From the NCBI RefSeq assembly GCF_904849725.1, contig NC_058523.1:206239689-206303688 (forward strand): DNA of 64,000 bases, in the 5' to 3' direction. This document shows positions 44,432-55,011 of this stretch, in pieces; the stretch's first letter is position 1; the number at the start of each line of letters is the position of its first letter. Origin of the DNA: Hordeum vulgare subsp. vulgare (lineage: Eukaryota > Streptophyta > Magnoliopsida > Poales > Poaceae). A program made the position numbers and the translations under genes. The notes under the pieces are model-generated. The model had not been told where the DNA came from, made no database searches, and saw only the letters and a program-made list of their open reading frames with translations.

Positions 44432-44996
44432 AGTAATCCAGGAGTGGATCACTCGACGGCGGTCAAGAATATCCTGAAGTACCTGAAAAGGACTAAGGAG
44501 ATGTTTCTCGTATATGGAGGTGACAAAGAGCTCGCCATAAAAGGTTACATCGATGCAAGCTTTGACACAGATCCAGACGACTCTAAGTCACAGACCGGAT
44601 ACGTATTTATTCTTAATGGTGGTGCGGTAAGCTGGTGCAGTTCCAAGCAAAGCATCGTAGCTGATTCGACATGTGAAGCGGAGTACATGGCTGCCTCGGA
44701 GGCAGCTAAGGAGGGTGTCTGGATGAAGCAGTTCATGACGAATCTTGGAGTGGTGCCGAGTGCACTGAATCCAATAACCCTGTTTCGTGACAACACGGGT
44801 GCCATTGCCTTAGCAAAGGAACCACGATTTCACAAGAAGAACTGACACATCAAACGACGCTTCAACCTCATCCGCGACTACATCGAGGAGGAGGACGTCA
44901 ATATCTGCAAAGTGCACACGGATCTGAATGTGGAAGAGCCGCTGACTAAACCTCTTCCACGGGCAAAGCATGATCAACACCAGAACTGTATGGGTG
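44432..44996 (+). pseudogene. RNase H of Copia element 2
   Basis: Frame 44444-44845: KELAIKGYIDASFDTDPDD, GYVFILNGGAVSWCSSKQ, CEAEYMAASEAAKE and LFRDNTGAIALAKEP carry the conserved acidic residues of Copia RNase H (D in DASF, E in CEAEY, D in RDNTGA). TGA (44843-44845) precedes HIKRRFNLIRDYIEEED, and the protein tail (LTKPLPRAKHDQH) can be followed to about 44996. Confidence 0.9.
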
Positions 44997-45068
44997 TTAG
45001 ATTTATTACAATGTAATTCTCATGACGATGTGAGGACTAGATTATAGACTCTAGTGCAAGTGGGAGAC

Positions 45069-46893
45069 TGTTGGAATTATGCCCTAGAGGCAATGATAAA
45101 TAAGTTATTATTATAATTCCTGTATCAAGATAATCGTTTATTATCCATGCTATAATTGTGTTAAATGAAGACTTAGATACATGTTTGGATACATAGACAA
45201 AACACTGTCCCTAGAAAGCCTCTAGTTGGCTAGACAGTTGATCAAGGATAGTCAAGGTCTTCTGACTATGTACAAGATGTTGTTACTTGATAACTGGATC
45301 ACATCATTGAGTGAATCATGTGATGGACTAGACCCAAACTAATGAACGTAGCATGTTGGTCGTGTCATATTGTTGCTACTATTTTTTCGTGTCAAGTATT
45401 TATTCCTATGACCGTGAGATCATATAACTCACTGGCACCGGAGGAATGCCTTGTGTGTATCAAACGTCACAACGTAACTGGGTGATTATAAAGATGCTCT
45501 ACAGGTATCTCCGAAGGTGTCCGTGGAGTTAGTATGGATCAAGACTGGGATTTGTCACTCTGTGTGACGGAGAGGTATCTCGGGGCCCACTTGGTAATAC
45601 AACATCACACACAAGCCTTGCAAGCAATGTGACTTAATGTAAGTCACGAGATCTTGTATTACGGAACGAGTAAAGAGACTTGCGATAAACGAGATTGAAA
45701 TAGGTATGCGGATACTGACGATCGAATCTCGGGCAAGTAGCATACCAAAGGACAAAGGGAATGACATACAGGATTATATGAATCCTTGGCACTGAGGTTC
45801 AATCGATAAGATCTTCGTAGAATATGTATGATCCAATATGGGCATCTAGGTCGCGCTATTGGATATTGACGGAGGAGTCCCTCGGGTCATTTCTACATAG
45901 TTGTCGAACCCGCAGGGTCTGCACACTTAAGGTTTGGCGATGTTTTATGCCTATTTGAGTTATATGTTTGGTTACCGAATGTTGTTCAGAGTCCCGGATG
46001 GGATCACAGACGTCACGAGGGTTTCCGGAGTGGTCCGGAAACGAAGATTGATATATAGGATGACCTCATTTGATTACCGGAAAGTTTTCGGACATTACCG
46101 GGAATGTACCTGGAGTGACGAATGGTTCCGGATGTTCATGGGGGGGGGCAGCCCACCCGGGGGAAGCCCATAGGCCTTAGGGGTGCCGCACCAGCCCTTA
46201 GTGGGCTGGTGGGACAGCCCAAGAGGCCCTATGCATAGGAGATAAAGAAATCAAAGGAAAAATAAAAAAAGGGGGAAGTGGGAAGGTGGAGAAGGACTCC
46301 ACTTTCCAATCCTAGTTGGACTAGGATTGGAGGAGGAGAACTCCTCCCCTTGGTTCGGCCGACCCCTTGCGGCTCTCTTGAGCCTCAAGGCAGGTCCCTT
46401 CCCCTCCCTCCTATATATAATGAGGTATTAGGGCTGATTTGAGACAACTTTGCCACGGCATCCCGACCACATACGTCCACGGTTTTTCCTCTAGATTGTA
46501 TCTGCGGAGCTCCCGCAGAGCCCTGCTGGGATAGATCACCACCAACCTCCGGAGCACCGTCAAGCTACCGGAGAACTCATCTACCTCTCCGTCTCTCTTG
46601 CTAGATCAAGAAGGTCGAGATCATCGTCGCGCTGTACGTGTGGTGAACGCGGAGGTGTCGTCCGTTTGGCACTAGATCGGAGCGGATCGCGGGACGGTTC
46701 GTGGGACGATTCGCTGGACAGATCGAGGGATGTGAGGACGTTCCACTACATGAACCGCGTTTCTTAACACTTCCTGCTGTGCGATCTACATGGGTACATA
46801 GATCGGAAATCCCCTCTCGTAGATGGACATCACCATGATAGGTGTTGCGTGTGTGTAGGAAATTTTTTGTTTCCCGTACCACGTTCCCCAACA
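45069..46893 (+). repeat. 3' LTR of Copia element 2
   Basis: 1,825 bp. The PPT AAGTGGGAGAC lies just before it (45058-45068). TATATATAA at 46412-46420. Confidence 0.95.
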
Positions 46894-46898
46894 GCAAC

Positions 46899-49153
46899 TG
46901 CACCTGCAACTAGCAACACTAACAAAAGGCTGAGCAAGCAATCAAATAGCCAAAAGTGGTTTGCTGGCACATGGAAAAGGTTAGAGGTTTTCATGGCAAT
47001 GTTGGGAGGCATATTAAACAGGTGGTAGGCAGCGAGACATAGCAAAAGGAACAAGACAACTAGCATGGCATTGACAGTAATGGTATCTAGGGAAATGATC
47101 ATCTTGCGTGTGATCCCACTTGGTAGAAGAATGATTCCGTGAAGCGGACAAACCGACATAGTCGAACGGATCCTAACATTCCGACACGCTTGTCTCGCTG
47201 GAAACAAGAATCAACACACGATATTCACCATGGCACATGCACGATATGATGCACACCCTAATATGATGCATGATCGGTTCAATCATGCATGGCATGGCAT
47301 GACAATTCACAACAATCAAACACTACACATTAATTGAAGCTCAATATGCAACGAGTTTCATATTGACGAAACTCCACATTCGAATTACTTAGTTCACTCC
47401 TCTTTAGGTACATGTCAATATTAAATGTTGTTTAAACATGGAAAGAGGTGAAGCGTAGTTAAGCTGACTATCTAGGCATTTTAAATGAGGTCAGAAACGA
47501 CTTATAACAACTGCGATATGACCCCATGCATTAACTTTCTAATCTCTCCAGATCTGTCCCAAACGTATTTTAAGTTTGTTAAACGACAAAACAAAGTGGT
47601 TCCCGTGAAACTACACGTCATTCTAGTTGGTCTACATATATAGCTCATCTCCAATGGAGATACGAACTAAACCGTTTGGGCATGGCATCACGCTAAACGA
47701 GGCAAACAACAAGGTTAGCAGTTTTAAATATGCATGAGAGTTGAAAATATTAATCTACACGAAATTCTACATGTTTTACATATCTATAGTTTTTTTGCAT
47801 ATGACGACGATTTAAAAGTTACTAGAAGCATGGATCTAGGGGGTTTTCAACATAACTACAAATCACTAGTTAATTAACAAATTCGCAGCAGGCAAAAAAA
47901 GGACTATACGGGCCGAATCTGGTAATGGGTTAAAACCTGAGAGTGAGCGTTTGACAGCCAAATGGTGCGTGGGCGAGACATAGTACGACTGGGGCGTGCT
48001 CACGAGAGGGCCACACGGGCTGGCTCGAGGCAGTGGATCTCGAGCTCCGAGCACAGGCATGCCACATTGATGGGCCTCGCGCAGGGCTGGCCAAGGCGGG
48101 GCGACCGGGCCTAGTGCATGGAGGTCGTCCCACACCGTGGTCAAGCTAGAGCGGCCCAGGTGCTCGGTCAACGCAACACGCAATGGGGATGTCGAGACGT
48201 CCATGGCACCATGGAAGGTTCCTGCACAAAGAAAGGAGAGAGATCAGGTGAGAAGAGGGAAGGGAGAGACCGGGATGAGGGAGAGGAGGCAGTCTTGCAG
48301 GGCTACCATGGGCTACGGAGGCTTGAAGGGCGGAAACGGCTCGCCGGAGCTCTGGTGGTAGTCGCGAGGCGGCGGACAGAGGTGGGGGTGTGGTGGATCA
48401 GGATGAAGGTGGAGGATCATGGGGAGGCTCCTCGTGGCGGTGGCAGATCAAGGTTCAGGGCGGGCGTTAGATGGGCTTTGTGGGCCCGACGCCTGAGGTG
48501 GGTGGAGCTGGCGTCTACTATTGGGAGATGGCTGCGCGGATTTCGAGGTAGGGTTAGGGTTTCGAGGCTAGGGGTCTATTTATAGGAAATGGGGGTTGGT
48601 TTAGGGGAATTAGCCCATTTTCGAGCCGTACGATCTCGATCGGACGACTCTGGGCATGGGGATGGTGTTAATGGGATTAGTGGGATGTGTAACCATGATG
48701 GTGCTAACAGTTTGCGGGCCGGCAACGACATTTTTAAACACTGAAAAACATCCGTCAATAAACCGATGACGGTGCCGCTACGGTCAATCCTTCGGTTATC
48801 AAACGGACTGCGTTTGTGACAAAATTTGGCAGGCGGCCTACGTATATTAAAATAAGACCGCACGCCAAGTATCAATCCAATCCGAGAATATTTTGCACAC
48901 ACCTTTAAAAATAATATTATTAATGATGCCGCGTGCGCGTGCGTGTGTGGTTTGTCTCAAAACGGTCAACGACGATAACAGAGAGAACCGGCAACTAATA
49001 ATGGATGTAGGTATTGAAAAATGGTGGAAACGAGTGCCGATGCAATGCAGATGATGCGAATGATGCGATGATGAGTGCGACAAAAAATTAAATCACACGA
49101 AGACAACGGAATAAAAGGGGAATCTTCTGGAGCGTCGGTCTCGTGCTGTTACA
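46899..49153 (-). repeat. LTR of element C, segment 3 of 3
   Basis: Continues segment 2 after the gcaac duplication and ends GCTGTTACA at 49153, the minus-strand LTR start (TGTAACAGC). Plus-strand frames around 48118-48585 are GC-rich and lack any domain; they are treated as noncoding U3/R sequence. Confidence 0.75.
48577..48584 (-). promoter_or_regulatory. TATA box of the element C LTR
   Basis: Minus strand TATAAATA followed by GACCCCTAGCC, about 570 bases inside the LTR start. This is a plausible promoter for the minus-strand transcript. Confidence 0.5.
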
Positions 49154-49656
49154 ACTCTCCTACACTAACAAGAGATCTCGCCCCAAGATCTAAGAATGAG
49201 AAGGGGAAGAGGAAGATAAAGCAAGAGGTAAAACTTGGTTGCTTCTTTGACAAACGAGTGAAACCAACGATCCTTGAAGGATGCAAAGAGATGAAGAATG
49301 ACATGAGAAACAAGCAAGAATCCAAACAAAATTTCGGCAGCACTTCGGTAGGAAAAGAGGGCAAAATTTGATAAGATGGAAAGATCTTTAGAAGATTCAC
49401 AACACACTAACTAAACTGAATAAGCAAGGAGAGAACATGATCTTGATAAAACTAAATGATGATTGAAAAGAGCAGCACCACAACAACTACGGAATAAAAG
49501 AATAGAAATTACATCATTGGGAAGAAAGAATGGAGAATAAAATGACAACTACTACCACAATTGAGTTTTTCAAGCATCCTTGCAAGAATAATTGAACGGA
49601 GGTGTTGGAAAACCAACAACGCAAAGAACAAGCTTGTAGTGGACTTATGAAAACAA
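49154..49656 (-). other. internal 3' end of a second element C unit with PPT
   Basis: Next to the LTR the minus strand reads GTGTAGGAGAGT, a short PPT. 49552-49655 matches 25393-25495 (GCATCCTTGCAAGAA, GTTGGAAAACCAACAACG, AACAAGCTTGTAGTGGACTT). It breaks off at about 49656, where CACTA-type sequence begins. Confidence 0.65.
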
Positions 49657-49661
49657 CCGCT

Positions 49662-49751
49662 ATGGAGGTGGTACGTCATCGTGTCACGGAGGAGGACGAG
49701 CACGTCCATCGCTACATGGCTGTGTTGGATGCCAATTTCTCCAATACCTGA
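49662..49751 (+). pseudogene. C-terminal tail of a CACTA-encoded ORF
   Basis: MEVVRHRVTEEDEHVHRYMA and then VLDANFSNT-stop gives 29 clean codons ending at TGA 49749-49751. The frame opens at the truncation point, so it is the end of a longer protein. Highly charged. Probably the C-terminus of a transposase or accessory protein, but I cannot confirm the family. Confidence 0.4.
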
Positions 49752-50066
49752 CAGGTTCTTCAGGGACATCACCTGAGCTATGATTCGGTGATTGTTCCTT
49801 ATCTTTGGGTTGCCACCACTTGCGTCGTGAGACGTCAACTGGATTTTTATTAGTGATAATATAAGTTATCTTTTGGTTTGTCGTTGCTCCTTGTATGACT
49901 TTCATGTTATATGAAAATTCCTCAATAGTGTTTGCTCATGTTTATCTATTGTTGTAGTTGCTCATATACATCTTCTTAAGTGGTCCTGTTATATGCAACA
50001 TTTAAGTGGTTCAATTGTGCCCGAGTGGCCTTTTGTTGTTTCCAAGAAATGAAGCCGAGTGGCCTA
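49752..50066 (+). other. AT-rich spacer of the second CACTA element
   Basis: Nothing recognised apart from loosely repeated TAAGTGGT and TTGCTCATRT motifs. Confidence 0.4.
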
Positions 50067-50067
50067 T

Positions 50068-50253
50068 GTTTTGCCGGAATGTTGATTCATTTCCGTTCCG
50101 AAAAATTTCAGGTGCTCGATTTGTCCACTTTATAGCAAAGGTCATGCCGAAATTTTTCGTGAATTTCGGCATGACTTGTGCTACAAGCTTGGACATATCG
50201 AGTGCCCGGGATTTGCCGCACCGGGATTGAATCAACGTTCCTGCAAAACCTTA
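50068..50253. ncRNA. candidate long fold-back (MIRNA- or siRNA-type hairpin)
   Basis: Two arms of about 85-90 nt flank a short loop at about 50157-50160. GTCATGCCGAAATT (50141) pairs with AATTTCGGCATGAC next to the loop. Further out TCGAT-TGTCCA pairs with TGGACATATCGA, and GTTGATTCA pairs with TGAATCAAC near the base. About two thirds of positions pair over the full length, with at most one gap. The symmetry fits an inverted-repeat small-RNA precursor. No expression evidence is available from sequence. Confidence 0.5.
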
Positions 50254-50345
50254 TAGATGTTCAATTCTTTAGACATAGTGTCACAATTGTTGTTTACTCA
50301 TTTACAAACATGTTCCATGAATTATAAGTTAAATTACCACAATAA

Positions 50346-51339
50346 ACAGGAAATATCTGACGATGATTATTGGGAGTGTGAATATGGCGGTGACTATCAG
50401 GGCGTATGCGACATGCCTCACCCGCGAGACAATAGGTTCTTCAGCATCAAGCTTGACGAGACATTCGAATTTCTATGGTACGGAACGATGACAAGTGTTT
50501 TTTTCGTAATTAAGCATGATTTATGTTTCCTTGCTTCAATGTGTAATTTATGTTTTATACAATTCGACTAGTTCTCCCTTGCCATGCCAGAAGATATGTC
50601 TTGGAACGGCTCATTTTCGAGGACCATGAGAGTACGGAGAGGATGAGAGCTAACCTGAGGACTATACATGGTCACACATTTCTTATCAAAGTAATGAGTT
50701 CAATTTTGTCAAGTAATTTGTATTCTATATTTAGAAATAGTTGGTGTTCATCCATATACTAAATTTGTTAAATTATAATTTACAGCTTATTTCGGTGATT
50801 CGAGTGAATTATGAAAATTAATTGACACGACACACTACATGTATGGATCACATCTAACTTGGGAGGAGAAGGATGTTCTTCTCTACTTTCTTGTTGGTGT
50901 CCTGGTTGGTAGGGAGAACTTCCCGTATAACTTGGGAAATGGCCCAAATTATACACTTTACATGCCACTAGTGCATACTTTGAGGGCGGATGACATTTGC
51001 CGGAATATCTTGGTAAGAATACGCTAATTAAGTACGAAATGGTGTTGATTACATTGCTAACTAGGTTATTGTTATGTTCTTCAACAACAACTGGCAAATG
51101 ATGTAGTGCCTCTGTGGATGCACCGAGAAGGTCATATGAAAATTAAAAGCCCGCTGAGGGCGGAGTTCGATGCTTCATACTCGACTGACCGCAAATAAAA
51201 AAGGCTCCAAATTGAAGCATGGAGAGAAATAAAGAAGGATCGCAACCCACAAGTTGGAGATCGTTGGATCTCTTTGCTTCATCACAGAGACATAGGTGTT
51301 ATTCTGTTTTATGACATTATACCTAGGAGCAAGGACTAA
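50346..51339 (+). pseudogene. multi-exon ORF remnant inside the second CACTA element
   Basis: Protein-like islands occur in order: SDDDYWECEYGGDYQGVCDM and DNRFFSIKLDETFEFLWYG (50355-50490), HARRYVLERLIFEDHEST with RTIHGHTFLIKV (50583-50692), LTWEEKDVLLYFLVGVLVG with PYNLGNGPNYTLYMPLVHTL (50851-51016), and RLQIEAWREIKKDRNPQVGD with RWISLLHHRDIGVILFYDII ending at TAA 51337-51339. Intron-like AT-rich DNA separates them. The last island vaguely recalls a B3-type fold ending (GDRW...LFYD), but I do not recognise the protein. It could be a captured host gene or an accessory ORF of this CACTA family. Confidence 0.45.
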
Positions 51340-51490
51340 GTTTTATGAGAGAAAAGTTTTTCTAGTTTATATTAACTAGGCATGATAGATTAAGATGATG
51401 ATTATTATGATGTTTTTCTGTTTTAGGATATTTTAACTTAGTATGATTACGATGATGATGAGTTGTTAAATGAGTAAGATGATGATGTTG

Positions 51491-51612
51491 TAATTAAAAT
51501 TGATGGATCCAAGTGACCAAGTTGAATTAGAGGAAAATATGATGTTGCGAGTCGCAACATCATATTTTCCTGTAATTCAACATGATCACTTACATCCATC
51601 CACTTTAATCTA
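51491..51612. ncRNA. candidate near-perfect fold-back hairpin
   Basis: GGAAAATATGATGTTGCGA (51532-51550) is directly followed by its exact complement TCGCAACATCATATTTTCC (51552-51570). Pairing continues outward through AGTTGAATTA/TAATTCAAC and GATGGAT/ATCCATC to arms of about 50-60 nt. With almost no loop it is a palindrome that could form a cruciform or a small-RNA precursor. Confidence 0.6.
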
Positions 51613-51701
51613 AATGTTGTTGTTGGCACAATAATTATTGATGTTGTATATTAATATGTGTAACCATGTGTAAATACAACATATATAGATATACATATAT
51701 A

Positions 51702-51911
51702 ATAAATATGCGCGTTTACTAGTGGCGCGGGTTAGAAAAGTACGCCACTGATAACTCAGTTAGCAGTAGCGCTGTCCAAGGGGAGCTACTTCTAAACTTT
51801 AGCAGTAGCACTGGGCAAACAGTTAGCTATAGCGCCGTAGCAGTAGCGTGGGAAGCCGCACTACTGATAGTTCAAAAACCCATGCTACTGCTAGCCTTTT
51901 CCCTAGTAGTG
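51702..51911. repeat. right subterminal repeats and TIR of the second CACTA element
   Basis: AGTAGCGC/AGTAGCAC-type units at about 30-bp spacing, ending CTAGCCTTTTCCCTAGTAGTG. The motif differs from the TAATGGCGCAC motif of the first element although the TIR is shared. Confidence 0.8.
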
Positions 51912-53105
51912 AAGCCAATAGGGCACGACGTGTGGGGTGGGATTGATGGATTGTGCCTCCCTCATGGCCCTCCCCACTCCGTTCTTTGGCTTATAAATTC
52001 TCATATGCCCTAAAAACACCAGAGGGAGTCCCGTAACACTTTTTACGCCACCGCAAGTATTTGTTCCTATGGAACACCATCTGGAGCTCCGTTCTAGCAC
52101 CCTGCCGGAGGTGGGTCAATCACGGGGGGCTTCTTAATCAACCTTGTTGCCCTCACGATGATGTGTGAGTAGTTCACCATAGACCCATGGGTCCATAGTC
52201 AGTACCTAGATGTCAATCTCTCTCTCACTGTTTGATCTTCAATGCAATGATCATCACATCTTTGCTTTGATCCATATGATGTATTTCCTTTTGTGCGATG
52301 CGTTTGTTCGGGTCCGATGAATTGTGGATTTATTTCTAGATTATTCATGATAAAGATTCGAGTCTCCTGTGAATACATATATGATTCTTATGTGCATGAT
52401 TATGATAGCTCCATAATTCTGTCCGATCTACTGAAATAGTTTGGCCCACTAGGTTGATATTTCTTCGGTGAGAGTGGTGCGTTGTGGTAGGTTCAACCTG
52501 GAAAATTTCCATATCTCAGTGACAGAAGGGGACAAGATGCGTTATTGTGTTGCTTCTACTAAGGATAAAACGATGGGGTTATTCATATTGCTTGAGTTTA
52601 CTTTGTCGACATCATGTCATTGTTCTCCATGCATTACTGTGTTTTACTTAATACTCTAGATGCATGTTGGATAGCGGTCGATGAGTGGAGTAATAGTAAT
52701 AGGTGTAGGGAAGAGCCGGCCTATTTTTTTATGGACGTGATGCCTATATATACATGATCATTGCCACGAATATCAAATAACTATCTGATTTTTTGTTAAT
52801 TGCCCAACAGTAATTTGTTTATCCACCGGATGCTATTTTTCATGAGAGATGCTATTAGGGAAAGTTATGTCCCTCGTCTCTATTCAAAACATATTAGAAA
52901 AAACCTTCATTACCTTGTTGTTATTTACTTGTTTTTATCTTATCTTCATATCTACAATTATCTACACACCTCATTTGCTTGCAAATAACATGACAATAAG
53001 ATTGACAGCCCTCCGCTGAAGACGGTTCTGGTTGATATTCCTATTGGTTCGATAAACCTTGGTTTCATAACTGAGGGAAAACTTACCCACATTGTGCTGC
53101 GATAA
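51912..53105 (+). repeat. divergent plus-strand LTR fragment related to element B
   Basis: Collinear with the complement of 3700 down to about 2590. Shared landmarks are CTTATAAATTC (TATA region, about 51990), GATGAATTGTGGATTTAT, CTAGATGCATGTTGGATAGC, CAACAGTAATTYGTT and ACTGAGGGAAA near the end. Identity is clearly lower than between the B copies, so it is an older or different subfamily. The start of the LTR is missing at the CACTA end. Confidence 0.7.
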
Positions 53106-53320
53106 CCCGTACCTCTTCACAGAAAACCTATAGCAGATCACAAGCATCAATAAACTCGAGCTTTTCATGAACATGACCATAAGCTCAAGAACCTACATAC
53201 AGAAAAACTAACCAGGTAAGATGATGATACTAAGAATGCAACACTATAGAAAATGTGTGGATACTTGATCTTGTAAGATGATGATACTAAGAACCCACAT
53301 ACAGAACCCACATTGTGCTT
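53106..53320. other. junction (filler-like) sequence with short direct repeats
   Basis: AAGATGATGATACTAAGAA occurs at about 53218 and 53276. ACCCACATTGTGCT occurs at about 53090 and again at about 53306, where the Copia LTR begins without its first 80 or so bases. No gene. Confidence 0.5.
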
Positions 53321-55011
53321 TAATTATATTGATTGGAAACTCACATACATGTGCGGATACATAGACAACACACTGTCCCTAGTAAGCCTCTAATGGACTA
53401 GTTCGTTGATCAAAGATGGTCAACGTTTCCTGACCATAGACATGAGTTGTCATTTGATAATGGGATCACATCATTAGGAGAATGATGTGATGGACAAGAC
53501 CCAACCTATAAACGTAGCATATGATCATGTCAGTTTACTGCTACTATTTTCTGCATGTCATGTATCTGTTCCTTGACCATGAGATCATGCAGCTCCCAGA
53601 CACCGGAGTAATGCCTTTTGTGTATCAATTGTCACAACGTAACTGGGTGACTATAAAGGTGCTCTACAGGTATCTCCGAGGTTGTGTGTTGGGTTGGCAT
53701 GAATCGAGACTAGGATTTGTCACTCCGTATGAAGGACAGGTATATCTGGGGCCACTCGGTAATACAATATCACAATGAGCTTGCAAGCAATGTGACTAAG
53801 GAGTTGGTCACGCGATCTTGTATTACGAAACGAGTAAAGAGACTTGCTGCTAACGAGATTGAGCTAGGTATGGAGATACTGACGATCAAATCTTGGGCAA
53901 GTAACATAACAATGGACAAAGGGAATAGAATACATGATTGATTGAATCCATGACATTGAGGTTGAACCGATGAAAGATCTTCCTAGAATATGTAGGAACC
54001 AATATTGGCATCCAGGTCCTGCTATTGGTTATTGACTGGAGATTGTTTCGGTCATGTCTACACAATTGTCGAACCCGCAGGGTCTACACACTTAATGTTC
54101 AGTGACGATATAATCATAACTGAGTCATAGTGTTGGTGACCAAATGTTGTTTGGAGTCCCGTATGAGATACCGGACGTGACGAGGAACTCCAAAATAGTC
54201 TGAAGGTGAAGACTGATATATAGGATGAAGGTTATCACAGTATGAATGTGTTCCGAGGTGTACCAAGGGAATCACGGAGTACCGGAAGGGGTTTCAGGAG
54301 GCCCTGACAATTGTTGAGGGGCCTCATGGGCCAAGTAGAGGGGGCACCGTAGCCCACTAGGGGGCTGGGCGGTGCCCCTCTCCCCAACCCACTTTAGCGG
54401 AATATTGGGTGGGCTCCTCCTTGGTGCGCCACCAACCCAACTTGGGTGGCAAGGCACCCAAGTGGAAGGGGCCAACCAACTCTAGCCGTCGTCCCTCCCC
54501 TCCCTTGGCCGCCTACCCGTAAGGGGAAACCCTAGGACGCCCTCCCCTCTCCCTTCCCCAATATATATAGGTAGAGAGAGGGCAGCCACACGACAATATT
54601 ACCGTGGCGCTACACGTCGTCTCCCTCGTAGTTTCTCTCCTCTAAAACCCGATGGCGAAGCCCTACCGAGATGTCACCACCAACACCTCACCACGCCCTC
54701 GTGCTACCGGAGGACTTGGGCTGCTACTTCACTATCACTCGCTCGATCAAGGAGCTGAATGCGTCACCAAGTTGTACGTGTGTTGAACGCAGAGGTGCCT
54801 TCCGTTCGACACTTGATCGGGAGATCGCGGGATGGTTCGTGATTGGCTCGTGAAGACGTACCACTACATCAACCGCTTTCTTGAATGCTTCCGCTTAGAG
54901 ATCTACAAGGGTATGTAGATTCAATCTCTCCTCTCGTAGATGGTCATAAACATGGATAGATCGTGTTAGCACGTAGGAAATTTTTTTTTTCCAATGCAAC
55001 GTTCCCCAACA
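53321..55011 (+). repeat. 5'-truncated LTR of Copia element 3
   Basis: Homology to the other Copia LTRs starts inside U3 (TTATATTGATTGGAAACTC) and ends CCCCAACA at 55011. A TATATATA box lies at 54562-54569. Confidence 0.88.

Larger units (their letters stand above)
37943..46893 (+). mobile_element. full-length Copia LTR retrotransposon 2 (Angela/BARE/WIS type), nearly intact coding region
   Basis: LTRs 37943-39782 and 45069-46893, TSD gcaac at 37938-37942 and 46894-46898. Total 8,951 bp. All Copia domains are present in order: gag, protease, integrase, RT, RNase H. About a dozen LTR differences occur in the first 330 bases (3-4 percent), so insertion is moderately old. The LTR sequence (TGTTGGAATTATGCCC) is a different subfamily from Copia 1. 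Confidence 0.96.
25393..49656 (-). mobile_element. long-LTR Gypsy/LARD-like element C, minus strand, with two nested Copia elements
   Basis: A TGTAAC...GTTACA LTR (27973-49153, interrupted twice) is flanked by a tRNA-Met-type PBS on its low-coordinate side and a PPT-like tract on its high-coordinate side. Both flanks (25393-25495 and 49552-49655) carry the same internal sequence in the same orientation. The internal DNA is noncoding over more than 2.5 kb, like large retrotransposon derivatives. Without the Copia insertions the LTR is about 3.7 kb. Confidence 0.7.
49657..51911. mobile_element. 3' portion of a second CACTA transposon (left end truncated)
   Basis: The right end reads GGCTAGC..., in complement CACTACTAGGGAAAAGGCT, sharing the CACTACTAGG(G)AAAAGGC terminus of the first CACTA. 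Subterminal AGTAGCG-type repeats fill 51702-51890. The base triplet after the end is aag. No CACTA start is found on the left, where the sequence abuts element C directly. Contains ORF remnants and two fold-backs. Confidence 0.75.

Noticed and set aside
48118..48585. 155-codon Arg/Gly-rich plus-strand frame
   Set aside because: Lies in the long LTR of element C, antisense to its transcript, GC-rich with no domain.
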